Source of the DNA: Blasia pusilla
Taxonomy: Eukaryota > Marchantiophyta > Marchantiopsida > Blasiales
Assembly: GCA_050084515.1 (NCBI GenBank)
Contig: CM114271.1
Coordinates: forward strand, 56,234,001 to 56,298,000
Length of the DNA stretch: 64,000 nucleotides
Direction of reading: 5' to 3'
Below the pieces are notes generated by a model. It made no database searches. It was given only the letters and a program-made list of their open reading frames with translations, and was not told the origin of the DNA. Shown here piece after piece: positions 21,670 to 32,569 of this stretch (the stretch's first letter is position 1; the number at the start of each line of letters is the position of its first letter). Made by a program: the position numbers and the translations under genes.

Positions 21670-21990
21670 TTAGCTGGCAGTAGGATTCCCCCAACTCCAG
21701 ATAGAAAATATCATATCTCTCTGACATGACCTACTACCCTGTACACATCTCGGACACATCCATCGTCCTGTGGGAACCACATCAAGAGGGGGGGTCAAAC
21801 ATGACATATGCCACCCTCGAGAACAACCATCACATACCAACATGGTGGCTGCACCCCTCGCAGATGCGCACAACATACACCTCAAGCCTGCAGGTACCAC
21901 TACCAAGCTCGGATCCACCGTCCCATCTACGTTCGGAAGATGACATGGCGCTCAATTGCGCACATGATCCTTCCAAACCATACCATCCCG
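21670..21990 (-). CDS. PHD finger at the integrase C-terminus of element C
   Basis: A best-preserved copy of the PHD finger. The pattern is C4HC3: RCMLC, ten residues, VCDGCSRGWHMSCLTPPL, then GRWMCPRC, with the conserved Trp two residues before the seventh Cys. It is open from at least 21918 and ends at 21670 after a ~17-residue tail. PHD fingers read histone H3 N-termini, so the likely role is to direct integration to chosen chromatin, replacing the chromodomain of chromoviruses. It lies in the same direction and just downstream of the integrase core, with a frame change near 21990-22084. Confidence 0.88.
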
Positions 21991-22083
21991 TCCCTCCAAC
22001 ATGAGGACTCCGGTCGGTAATACCTCGCGCACATGTAGGATCGTGCGCCCTGCAGTGACATCAAGCATCGTGGGTGCTGCTTG

Positions 22084-23020
22084 CTATAAATACACGTAAT
22101 CTCCAGGATGAAACCTCCTAATCCCTGGACGATAACCTCGTCCACGAATGGTCGCGTACTTCAATGTATCTCTATGCAGGGCAATAGCTAAGTTCTCAAA
22201 GGCCATAGGCATAACTCTACGAAAAACTTCTGCCCTCTGAGAACATGCTTGCACCCACACATCTGGATCATCAAGATCTAACACCTCCGCCATGTCACGT
22301 CGAATGGCTGCAGGTAAATCAGGCTCTCTCCGAAAGAGCAAAAAGTACGGTGAAAATGGCGCCAAGGATGCCTGCCAACTAAAGCGATAACCCACAGCCA
22401 ACCATGGCAATTGTAGGTCCCACTCCCTCAACTGTCCCCGCTGCAAGCCATACTTGCGCAATCCTCTCTTCACCGTCTGTACCACTCTCTCCGCCAACCC
22501 ATCCGCCTCAGGATGATCTCCGGACGTGGTGCTGTGATCTATCAGTGCTGATCACACAAGGCCTGAAACTCTCCCTGAACTCGGTACCCTGGTCAGTCAA
22601 CACCTCCACCGGTGCACCAAAGTGACTAAGCACACTATCTAGAAACGCATAAGTTGTTCCCTCGCTCGCCTTGTCTGGTAGTGTCACCAACTCTATCCAC
22701 TTGGAGAAATGCTCCACCATTACCAACACATACCTATGATGACGTCCCGTCAATGGCAAAGGTCCCGCAAAGTCTAAACTCCACCCATAACCTAAACCCA
22801 TAATCGGAAAAGGATGTAACTGCGGAGTGGGAGCATTGAAGGATGCTCGCACTCTGTCACATACCATACATCTGGCCACAAACTGTTGTACCCCAATATG
22901 CATGCCGCGCCACCAATACTGAACCTGGAGTAAGCTGTAAGTACGCTTTACTCCGAAATGTCCCAACTCCTCATGGGCATGTGCACTACACGTGTTGGCT
23001 GGGAAGGATGAGGTACCACT
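22084..23020 (-). pseudogene. Integrase of element C
   Basis: HHCC domain with FVARCMVCD (about 22855-22885), a DDE core with the first Asp in SLDFAGPLPL, the second in LTDQGTEF (about 22590) and the Glu in AERVVQTVKRGL (about 22460-22495). The two open stretches (22966-22508 and 22497-22084) are separated by a small insertion and frameshift near 22540-22560, between the second Asp and the Glu. The C-terminal part has the GYRPGIRRFHPGDYVYL segment typical of gypsy integrase C-terminal folds. Confidence 0.85.
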
Positions 23021-23046
23021 CGTATCCTACCACCTCCCCATACCCG

Positions 23047-23784
23047 CTAAATGTGAGTCCCCTCCCACCTGAACCTCTTGGCTCTCCGTAGGATCCGATC
23101 CCGCTCCCTAGCACTCACTGTACTCGCTATGACGCCAGTGCGCAAGAACTCCACAACCTCCACGTCGTCATGGATATCACGACCACCTGTCGCCTCCTCA
23201 CTAACCTCCGGATCCAAAGACTCATCATCCAATCCCACCACTGGAGTCATCACCTGTGGCTGACCTGCCATAGTCAACCAACAAAGATAGGCAGATGCAT
23301 GCCAACCGGGCACCATCTCCTCATCACTCTCTCCGTGCCATCTAACTCCTGTGTCGTCTCTCTGACTCGGACATGGGTTACGACTCAACCCATCCGCATC
23401 CTGGTTCAGCCGATCTGGCCTATGAACCACCTCAAACTCATACTCCTGTAGTAATAGAGCCCACATGGCAAGCTTTCCCGTAAGCTTGTCGGACTCCATC
23501 AACCACCTCAACGGATGATGATTAGTGATAAGTGTGAAAGGGTTGCCAAATAAATAGCACCTAAAATGTGCCACGACCCACACTGCAGCCAAGCACTCTT
23601 TCTCGTAGGAGGTGTACTTCGCCTCTGCAATGTTTTTCGATCGGCTCGAGTAAGCCACAACGAACTCCCTCTCCTCGTCATCCCTCTTAGTAAGCACTGC
23701 TCCTAGACCCAACATGCTCCAATCCGTATGTAATTGGAATGGGCGACCCCTAACGGGTCTCTGTAAAATGGGTGAGGACGTCAA
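23047..23784 (-). CDS. RNase H domain of element C
   Basis: Open for 245 codons with Asp in LHTDWSMLGLGAVL, Glu in YEKECLAAVW and the HHPLRWLM segment; the third acidic position reads ITNHH here instead of IxDH, so one catalytic Asp is lost. The connector toward the integrase follows. Confidence 0.8.
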   Translation of the reverse strand: MTSSPILQRPVRGRPFQLHTDWSMLGLGAVLTKRDDEEREFVVAYSSRSKNIAEAKYTSYEKECLAAVWVVAHFRCYLFGNPFTLITNHHPLRWLMESDKLTGKLAMWALLLQEYEFEVVHRPDRLNQDADGLSRNPCPSQRDDTGVRWHGESDEEMVPGWHASAYLCWLTMAGQPQVMTPVVGLDDESLDPEVSEEATGGRDIHDDVEVVEFLRTGVIASTVSARERDRILRRAKRFRWEGTHI

Positions 23785-23999
23785 CCTATCCTTGAGCTCC
23801 TAAAATGCTCGCTCCTGATCATCTCCCCACAACCAAACCTGATCAAGTCTCGTCAACAAGGTCAAAGACTTTGCGATCGCACTAAAACCCTTTACATAGC
23901 GTCGATAGAAGTTCGCCAGTCCAAGAAATACTCGGACTCAAATCACATCTGTAGGGCATGGAATCTGCCCAATAGCCTCTATCTTTGTCTGCTGAACAC

Positions 24000-24860
24000 C
24001 TAACCCACTCGAGTATATGGTGTGTCCCAAGTACTCAATCTGCTCCTGAAAGAATCTGTACTTGCCTGGATGTAACTTCAATCCATGTAAGTGCAATCGC
24101 CAAAATACCTCCTCCAAGTGTTGCTCATGCTCCTCAACCGTGGAACTGAAGATAAGAATATCATCTATGTTACATCATACAAAATCCAAGCTAGCCAGAA
24201 TCCTATCCATCACTCTCAAAAAACTGTGCAGGCGCGTTCTTCAAACCAAATGGTAAGAGCCGCCATTGATACAAGCAATCTCTCCCAAACAGATCTATCC
24301 CCCAACAGAGGAATAGATCTCCGTGTCTTCTCCCTGTCCTCCAACCTGATAGGAAGTTGATGATAGCCAGCACAGAGATCTAAAGTACTGAAGATCTTTG
24401 CATGCCCTACCGCATCAAAGATCTCCTCAGGAGTAGGCATGGCGTACTGATCTGACCTCGTCTCTCGGTTGATAGGACGGTAATCTCCACACATCCGCCT
24501 ATCCGGTCCAATTGCCATACATATCCTTCTTCGCCGGCATGACTGTGGCAGATGCATACTCCCTATGTGATAACTCCACAAATGTTGCCTCCAACAAGTC
24601 ATGACTCCTGATTTGAATCAAGGCTCGCTCCATATCAGAATACCTGTAGGGTCGACGAAAGATCGGCGTATCACTAGCCAACTCAATCTGTATCCCGGGA
24701 CCCTTCAGCGTACCCAAGTCTCTCATACTGAAGGCAAAACAACTGACATGCCCTCTCACAAACCTATGAACTCACCGTCGCTCTCCTCCTATCAACTTGA
24801 GACCTATCACAAGCTCCCAAGTCTCCATCGTGACCTCACTCGGAGAGGACGCAACCTCCG
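24000..24860 (-). pseudogene. Reverse transcriptase of element C
   Basis: Fragments in different frames cover the gypsy RT: GPGIQIELASDTPIFRRPY (about 24660-24720), DYRPIN, STLDLCAGYHQLPIRLED (motif A) and a palm fragment NIDDILIFS (YxDD changed to NIDD) with a stop three codons before it. A frameshift after motif A lies near 24340. It cannot make a working enzyme. Confidence 0.8.
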
Positions 24861-25138
24861 GCTTTGGTTGCTATGTAGCAACCCTAGCCACCTCCATATG
24901 ACCACTCCACTCTGACCTCCTACACCATGCTCCACATCCAAAAAATGAACATGTGCTACTCTAGCCGCCTTCGCACTCTCTGCTCGAACGACGTCCCATG
25001 AAGTCCATGGGTGCGTATCTCTCCTCGTCTAGCCCCCAACCAATGTCTGTACAGACCCTGTAGGCAATGGTCCAACTCGTGGACGTGACGGCATGGATGA
25101 CACTTGCATTCGTCTCTGCTCAGCCATACCTAGGCTGA

Positions 25139-26092
25139 CTATCCATGTAAGACAATCGAGGTCCATCGCCTGCCCCAACATCTGTCTCCGGGATGCCTCG
25201 TCATCCCTGGTACCGCCGTAGTACCGGTAGCGAACCCCATGGCGCGTTCGCGCTCATCTACTATAGGCTCCTCCAATGCTCCGGTCATCTCATCCCAAAT
25301 TATGCCTGGCCCTCCCTGACAAAAGGCATGGGATGTTGGGAAGCTCACCAATGTAGGTAAGGCTACCCTCAACTCCCCCACCCTATTGGCCATGGCCAAC
25401 GGTGGTCTATCATCCCGTGTCACCACCTGAGATCGACGCCCTGAGCCCAAAATAGCATCCACCGTGAGACATGGTGCTCTCTGGACTCCACCGTATGCTC
25501 GACTCAGTACCTCTGATGGTATCAGGTTTGTCCACCACAGTCATGGATGATGGGCATGTGATCCAACTCTCGCCACATCTAATAACACAGCAAGTCCCAA
25601 CCAGGACCTCACGTGATACACACTCATCATCACACGTGCATGAGTGTCTCCCAACAATGGCACGTTCTCCAAGATATACATTGGAGAACATGTCTGACTC
25701 TCTTGCAAGTGTCGTACTACTCGTAGCATCTCCCAAAACATCCCTGACCTCAGATCTTGCAATCCAAATCCTCGGCCAGCTGATGAATGACCCTGACATG
25801 GCCATCCTGCAATCACCAAATGAATGGTGCCAACTCTATCCAGATCCTGCGCCCCCACCAAAGAGATGTCGGCACGTAGTGTATGCTGATGTCCCCGTAC
25901 TTCAAATACCGGCAAAAACTCAGGATACCTCTGGACCAATCTCGCCATGTGACCTAATGATACTTGCCACACGGTCTCATCTCTCTCCACATAAAGATAC
26001 TGATGCACCTGTATGCCCGCTTGCAATACTGCAGCCAATCCGGTGCTAGTCCCTCCGAAGAAATCTAACACCCTAATACCCTCCTCTGGGCA
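25139..26092 (-). pseudogene. Cytosine-5 DNA methyltransferase domain of element C (catalytic motifs intact)
   Basis: One open stretch (from the linker at 26206 down to 25541) covers motif I (LDFFGGTSTGLAAVL, about 26045-26085), QYLYVERDE, motif IV (IAGWPCQGHSSAGRGFGLQ, about 25795) and motif VI (YILENVPLLGD). A TGA then replaces the first Arg of RxRLWWTN at motif VIII, consistent with a CGA-to-TGA change. Motifs IX and X (LPTLVSFPTSHAF, DERERAMGF) continue in 25462-25139. The catalytic Cys, the ENV Glu and the SAM-binding glycines are present. The domain is about 310 residues, the size of a stand-alone DNMT3-like catalytic domain. It probably methylated DNA when intact. Confidence 0.9.
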
Positions 26093-26512
26093 CTGCCACA
26101 CAATCGGTGTGGTATCCATTGGGGTCAACATCTCCATTCCAAGAGCCCGATTGCCACGTGACTCTCGCTGCTCTGGGATTAAAGAATGACTCCACGCCTG
26201 CCTCACGAGGTCGTCGGCACTCCTCTATAGCTCTCGAGTCGTACCCCACAATGGTGAAGAGGCCTCGCCAACATGGGAAGAGACACCCGCCATGGCCTGT
26301 CTCTCTGTGGGACTATCCGCTACAAGGACATCCTCCGCATGTGCGTTCCCCTCCAACAACTCTCCTGGCCAGCTAACACTACTTGTGATAGCCGCCAACG
26401 TGGTCACAGACTCGCCTCGTGATCGACCACCTCGTTCCGCAAACTGCACGGGTAACTGACTCATCCGGCCGTCACTTGACCGCCATCCTGGCCGATAAGC
26501 AACGGTCTCCTC

Positions 26513-27208
26513 CTAGAAGTCAAGGATGAATCCTAGTGGATATAACACTGTACTCCCTACCAACACATCGTACGACTCAACTGGTGTCGTAATCGCACGT
26601 GTGCGCAACATAGCACTATCTGTCTCATGCTCTGGCTGGACTTTGACAACTATCTCCAATCGAGTCATATACTGCGTGGGTGATACGCCCCCAATCGAGG
26701 TCTGTATATGGAAGGGACAAGGCTCAATGTTGGCCTTCCGTAACCCCAACGCTAAACACGCCGCCTTCCCTAACATCAAGGGTTGTGCTCCCGAATCAAG
26801 TGGGACGCGCTGCAGGTGGTATACTGTCCCCGTCTGACTAACCAAGCGAAATACTCCGGCTCGGTTATCCGGTTACACTACTGCAGGTGTCACCCTTGCT
26901 TGCTCTATGGCCGGTCGAGTTTGCATATCTACCAACTTCGCCGCCGCCGCATGCCATGACTCTGTGGGTAACGTCCCGAGCACCGAATCTTAGGGCAAGT
27001 CAACCACCTCCTCAACTTCCTCTAAACAAGAAGTAGTCATCTCTCCACGCTCACACAATGTGGCGGCCAACCGGAATACCTCAGCTGGTCCAAACCCCAA
27101 CGTCGCCAACTCTATGGCGGAAAATAGCGGAGTCTGACTCACTCTGGTGGCCACCTCCAACACTATGGTCGAGACTGACTCCACTCGAGCCGGCATAGGA
27201 GTTGTCAC
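26513..27208 (-). pseudogene. Protease-like region of element C
   Basis: Active-site stretch LDSGAQPLMLGKAACLALGL (about 26740-26800) with the DSG triad intact, followed by YDVLVGSTVLYPLG. It is nearly identical to A at 405-1349, but a frame break lies near 26850-26990. The linker to the DNMT runs through 26092-26513. Confidence 0.75.
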
Positions 27209-27217
27209 TCCAACTCC

Positions 27218-27505
27218 TCATGACGTCGACATAGGTGCCTGAACTGTAGGCACCGCTGGTCGTCGAGGCACCATCGATGGTGTGTGAAGTGCCTCTGACA
27301 ATGTGAATAACTGTGGAACCCTGGACTGCCGCCCATCGGTCCCCTCTGGTGGGTCAATCTCAACTCCACCTCTCGATGGCTCGGTGCCTCTCGTAGCACC
27401 CCAAGTCACCACTGCAGCTGCCTCAACCTGGGCTGCACTACACATAAATCCCATACTGGCGACATCCTCACCCGGGTCAGGGTAAGAGGTAGAAGTTGGA
27501 GTCAC
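27218..27505 (-). pseudogene. Gag-Pol spacer of element C
   Basis: Counterpart of 1353-1862 in A with matching sequence such as PSRGGVEIDPPEGTDGRQ. No known domain. It is broken by a stop near 27215. Confidence 0.45.
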
Positions 27506-27727
27506 ACTAGCTGCTCACGGCTCCGTGCCTTCCCTAAGCTGCATCATCGTCATGGCAACAATCCTCTGCTCCAACTGATCGATACGTGAGAGTAGTGCCG
27601 GCTCTGGTGCTCCTGCTCCATCTCCTCTGGCTGGTGGTGGTCCTCTACCACCACGTCGAGGAAGAACTCCTCAACCTCCTCGAGGACGACCGTCCCTAGG
27701 CCCTCGGCCTACCTCTGGACGTGCCCC

Positions 27728-28871
27728 TCAGCGAAGGTCAAAACATCTATCCCTAGTGTGACTATATCTGTGGCAATAGTCACACTGGTGCTGTGGTGGA
27801 GCCATCCTCTGTGGCTCCTGAGCAATCGGAGGCGCTGGTGGTCCTCTCCCATGTTGTGGGCAGTCTCTCTGCCTATGGGCCCCTCCACACGTCCAACAAG
27901 ACCACATTGGTCCCTGCTGGGCAACATATGTAGGTAGGGGTCGTTGCCTCATAGGCTCACGGTACCCGCCCTGCTCTCTAGGCACACTGGCCCGCTCCCG
28001 TGGTACTAGTGCTCGCTGTGGCACCTGTGGGGTCACCATCGCTCGTGGACCCGTCAACTCTCAAGAAAATCGAGCGGTCACTACTTGCTCCTCACTCATG
28101 TTGAGCTCAATACGCTCAGACAACTCAAAGACCACCTTCAATGTGGGCTTTGCTGTGTGAATCAGCACCGCATCTCGGACTCTCCTCCGTAGTTCTCGGT
28201 CCGAACCCGTACCAATTTGGGTCGAGCTGCGCCTCGAGTCACTCAAGCGTAGCAATGATCAGCCTCCTCATGCGTGTGAATGCCTCTCTCAGACTCTCAC
28301 CCGATCGTCGCTGAAAATCTTGTAGACTCTTCAGCTTGTCAGTGCGTACGCCTTTGTAGCTCTTCCCCAAGCGCTTCGGAAGAACTCCTTTGTAGGGTGA
28401 AGTGGGTGGCCTCTACCACAGAGGTCTCGCCACATCGCTTTGTCTCCTTGCCCTCCTCTCCATCTAGTCTCAGGGCTGATGGTGTGGGTCTCTCTCCTCT
28501 CACAATCCCATCATATGCCTCGCGACGACTAGTGGACACATACCCTGGAGCCCAATACATCCTCCAGGCATCGATCTCTATTGAATATAGTGATCAGAAC
28601 TCCGTGTAGTCATCCATTGGAGGACCCTCCAAGTGTGGAACAACCCCTTCCATGCCATGAAAGGGTTGAACCATGTCGGGGTCCGTATCTCCTGGAAGTC
28701 ACACCATATGTCAAACTCCTGGATAAAATCATCTAAGTCGATGGTGCCCACCGCACCCGAGAAACGACGCATGCCGCGATGGCCCATGTCGTCCATCTCC
28801 ATCCAAGTACTACTGTCTCTGTCTGCAATCTCGTCACCATACCTAGTGTCCAGTGATGACAATCGAGCCAC
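27728..28871 (-). pseudogene. gag of element C
   Basis: Pieces at 28871-28578 (GTIDLDDFIQEFDIWCDFQ), 28255-28061 (ERIELNMSEEQVV) and 28057-27728. The last is an open stretch holding both zinc knuckles, CWTCGGAHRQRDC and CDYCHRYSHTRDRC. Gln replaces the TAG seen in A before the first knuckle. Small deletions break it near 28200 and 28330-28400. Confidence 0.78.
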
Positions 28872-29769
28872 GGATGGATGTCGAGGTAGCTCCTCATTGG
28901 AGCTAGTACTGCAACACTTCTACGGCTCGCACTACTTTGTTCTTCCGAACCCTTGAAGAACGCCGTGATGACAAACCTTGTCTCACACGCTCAAGCACTC
29001 AGACTCACCGCGAGTCTCCCGCACTCCTCATTAGCTCACCTATGCTAACATCAATCCCGTGAAGATATACCCGACCTCACGCACACTCGACACTCGAGCT
29101 GTTGTCCCGCGTCAATCTGTACCAGTAAAATCTGAGAAAAATGGACAGCGCTTCCGCCCACGGCCTTTCGAACAGAAAAAATGACAAATACGACGCCAAC
29201 CAACGTCTCCACGGGCTCCCGACCAAGGCAACTCGCTTGCCTACCTGCAAACAACGAATTCCCACCATCCCCCTGCCATCTTTCTCATGTAAAAATAACG
29301 AGTAGTAAAAACGGCACACCCGGCCTAAAACTCCACTCCTCAATCTACATCGGCATATCGAGCCTCGTCCACCCTGTGCTATAAAGGAATCCGGACGCTA
29401 GCACCCTAGTCCTAGCTCACACACATACAAGGGAGGTGCTCCAACGGCCCAACATGAGAAAGATGGCTTAGGAAAGCCATCTTCCTCTCTTATATAGGGT
29501 TGGGAAGAGCCAAAAGGCTCTTCCCCTAAAAAAAGCCCTCTCCTTGGTAACGTGCATGCACAGGTTATAGGGGCGGGTGACCTGGTCAACAAGTCACCCA
29601 TGTGTGAAAGACCTCAACATGAAAGTTGTCAGAAACGATGTTCCTGACACAATGGACCTATCCTCAACCTCATCCGACACCGTGGGACAAAATTACACTC
29701 AAGATAGTCCGCTGGCTCCTACGCCCTATCCATGATAGATCTCGGCCTATCAGCTACTCAAATGTGACA
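28872..29769 (-). other. 5' terminal and leader region of element C
   Basis: Matches the A leader (4320-5003), but about 0.87 kb corresponding to 3430-4315 of A is absent. It carries the same TATA box (29490-29497) and the GTTGTCAGGAACGACGTTCC-like inverted repeat region near 29628-29650. The element 5' end is TGTCACATTTG at 29769. Confidence 0.65.
29490..29497 (-). promoter_or_regulatory. Probable TATA box of element C
   Basis: The minus strand reads CCCTATATAAGAGAGG, 272 bp inside the 5' terminus, at the same place as in A. Confidence 0.55.
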
Positions 29770-30129
29770 GGTTCAACAAAGAGAGAATGAGCTCTCAAGC
29801 TCTATCTTTCTTTGAGGTATACCCCCTTCCCTCTCCCAAGCCCTCTCAACGGTAACCTATGCTCGCAAGTCACCTCCTTGGCTCTTGACCTGGTGTAGCG
29901 GGTCAAGGGCCACTTCCCAAAGTGGAAAGTCAACTATCCCCAATATGAAAACTTGCCCAAAATAGTAACTATCTCTATATGGCTCCAAATGAGCCGAAAC
30001 AAAGGAGAAACCTGCTCTCTCAGGTTTCTCGGGGCCTCAACAGGTCATCCTCCACCTCCTGGGCCTATCCTCCACTACTCGTGCAGACATTTTGCTAGAT
30101 CCCACCGATCTATTCTAACAGTCGTGATA
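29770..30129 (-). repeat. A2 repeat of element D, inner part
   Basis: Resumes A2 after element C, beginning with the duplicated GGTT and ending in GTGATA, equivalent to the TGACA end of A1 (39803). Confidence 0.85.
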
Positions 30130-30273
30130 ACTCTCGTGCGTATACACATCACTACACAACATACATCGTTGTCATCGAACACAGACACAAACACAAACGA
30201 TCTCATGCTAACTCATAGCATCCATACACACAGGCGAGAAGTACCAAAATATCTCCAATCGCCCCCCTAGTTG
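30130..30273 (-). repeat. B1 repeat and polypurine tract of element D
   Basis: B1 (30130-30258) is a direct repeat of 21238-21365. It is followed by the purine tract, reading CCAACTAGGGGGGCGAT on the minus strand. Confidence 0.8.
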
Positions 30274-30444
30274 GTGGTTAGGTCCCTCTAACTCCAGATA
30301 GCCATCTATCCCTACCTACCATGACATACATCTCTAGGACGCTAAGAGCGGAAAGGTCAAGTGCTCATGTGGCCCCATTGCTAGTCGCCTTCCTGTCATC
30401 CATGTCACAGAAAAAGTCGAATCGAAACATACCTAGTATCTCCT

Positions 30445-30812
30445 CTATGTACATCTAGGACACATCCATCGTCCCCGAGGAACCCTAGTGAGAGGTGGCA
30501 TCAGACATGCCATATGTCAACCTCTTGAACATCCATCACAGACTAGCATCGTGGCCGCACCACGAGCAGAACCACACAACATACAACGCAAGCCTGTAGG
30601 AACTATTGCTGAACTCGGATCTATTGTACCATCAATGTTAGGAAGATGACATAACGCACAATTATGCACATGGTCCTTCCATACCATGTGGCGGAATGCT
30701 GGTGGAGTATGCAGGTGCACATCACCATACCATCGCATCCCTCCAGCAAGAGAACACCGGATGGCAAAACGTCACGCACTCTCAGGATAGTGCGCCCTGC
30801 AATCACATCCAA
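30445..30812 (-). pseudogene. PHD finger at the integrase C-terminus of element D
   Basis: PTGLRCMLCGSARGAATML, then VCDGCSRG, then a TGA in the place of the conserved Trp, then HMACLMPPL and GRWMCPRCT with a TAG stop at 30445. All eight zinc ligands are retained across the premature stop. B ends with the same CT and stop, so the Pol C-terminus is shared. The upstream junction to the integrase contains a short insertion near 30680-30730. Confidence 0.8.
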
Positions 30813-31745
30813 CGTCGTCGGTGCCGTCTACTGCAAGTAGACATAATCTCCCTGATGAAACCTCCGGATAGTTGATCGATAACCATCATCCCGAATAGTC
30901 GCATACCTCAACGTATCCCAATATTGCGCAATCGCCAAGTTCTCGAACGCCATGGGCATCACTCTCCGAAACAACTCAGCCCTCTGAGAACATGCTCGTA
31001 TCCATACATCTGGGTCATCAAGGTCCAGCATCTCACCATCATCTTGACAAATGGCCGCAAGTAAATCAAGCTCTCGGCCATAAAGTAGCAAGTACGGTGA
31101 AAAAGATGCTAAGGATGCCTGCCTGCTGAATCTGTATCCCATTGCCAACCACGGAAACTAGAGGTCCCAATCTCCTAGTTGACCTCTGTGCAAGCCATAC
31201 TTGCGAAAACCCCTCTTCACCGTCTGCACAACTCTCTCCGCTAATTCATCCGCCTCGAGATGATCTCACAAAGTTGTGCGATGGTCGATCAGCGCCTCAT
31301 CATACAAGGCTTGGAACTCACTGCGAAACTAGGTATCTTGGTCTATCAACACCTCAGTCGGTGCGCCATAATGACTCAATACTCTGTCAAGGAAGGCATA
31401 AGCTACTCCCTCACTCGCTTTGTCAAGCAATGCAACCAACTCAATCCACTTCGAGAAGTGCTCGATCATCACCAACACATAACGACTATGATGCTCCGTC
31501 AAAGGCAAAGGTCCTGCAAAATCCAAACTCCATATATAACCTAAGCCCATGATTGGTAATGGATGCAACTGTGGAGTCGGAGCATTGAACGATGCTCGGA
31601 CGCGATCACACACCATGCACCTAGCAACAAACTATTGAACGTGAGTCTGCATGCCTCGCCACCAATACTGAATCTGGAGCAAGTTGTATGTTTGCTTCGC
31701 CCCAAAGTGACCCAACTCCTTGTGGGCATGCTGCACTAGTTGTGC
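30813..31745 (-). pseudogene. Integrase of element D
   Basis: HHCC zinc region (CMVCDRVRASF, about 31585-31616), first Asp in SLDFAGPLPL, second Asp in LIDQDT (about 31335) and Glu in AERVVQTVKRG (about 31215-31250). In-frame stops follow the second Asp and recur near 31160 and 31265. The C-terminal part with FHQGDYVYLQ is open (31148-30828). Confidence 0.8.
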
Positions 31746-31748
31746 TCT

Positions 31749-32542
31749 CTACAAAGGATGTGGCACTACGCATACTCTACCATCCTCCCAAACCCTCAAA
31801 ACATATGTCCCCTCCCAACGGAACCGCCAGGCCCGCTGTAGAATCCGATCCCGCTCTCTAGTACCCACGGTGCTCGCAATGCTGCCAGTACGAAGGTACT
31901 CTAAGACTACTCCATCATCATGAATATCTCGGCCACCTGTTGTCTCCTCACTGGCCTCGGGATCCAAGGACTCTCCACTAGACCTCGCCATCAAAGTCTC
32001 CACACTCTGGCTCTCCATAGCCAACATGCCTAAATAGGCTGACACGTGCCTGGCAGTGACTCCTCATCACTCTCTCCATGTCATCAAGCTCCAGTCGCAT
32101 CTCGATGACTCGGGCATGGGTTATGACTCAACCCATCTGCATCCTGGTTGAGCTTCCCAGGTCTATGTACCACTTGAAAATCATACTCCTGCAACAACAG
32201 AGCCCATCTCGCAAGCTTTCCTATAAGCTTGTCGAACTCCATCAACCACTTCAGTGGTTGATGATCAGTGATGATGGTAAAGGGGTTGCCGAATAAGTAA
32301 TACCTGAAATGCACGACAACCCACACTGCAGCCAAGCACTCACCCTCATATGAGCTGTACTTCACCTCTGCAATGTTGTTCGAGTGGCTAGTGTAAGCCA
32401 CCACGAACTCTCTACCCTCATCATCATGATGGGTGAGCACCGCTCCAAGCCTGAACATGCTCCAATCTGTGTGCAAATGGAATGGACGCCCCGTGATCGG
32501 TCTCCTCAAGATGGGCGTGGACGTCAGCTTGTCCTTGAGCAA
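31749..32542 (-). pseudogene. RNase H and connector of element D
   Basis: Asp in LHTDWSMFRLGAVL, Glu in YEGECLAAVW and Asp in IITDHQPLKWLM, in an open stretch 32542-32084. A frameshift near 32060 leads to the connector 32045-31749. Confidence 0.8.
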
Positions 32543-32569
32543 CTGAAATGCTTGCTCTTGCTCATCCCC

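Larger units (their letters stand above)
21525..29769 (-). mobile_element. Element C: DNMT-PHD Ty3/gypsy element without the A2-B2 tail
   Basis: An 8.2-kb unit inserted in D's A2 repeat with a 4-bp GGTT duplication (21521-21524 and 29770-29773). The plus-strand ends are TGTCGTGC and TGTGACA. On the element strand it runs leader, gag, protease, DNMT, RT, RNase H, integrase, PHD, purine tract, then a ~135-bp 3' end that shares its outer 40 bp with the B repeats. No sequence from the 5' end is repeated at the 3' end, so there is neither a normal LTR pair nor the A2-B2 block of B and D. Coding and leader sequence ally it with A. Confidence 0.88.

Noticed and set aside
25471-26049. Long plus-strand open stretch (192 codons) over the DNMT of C, and a similar one at 34689-35261 over D
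   Set aside because: They are antisense to the DNMT and protease coding regions, whose minus-strand frames carry the recognisable motifs; composition is that of a mirror frame.
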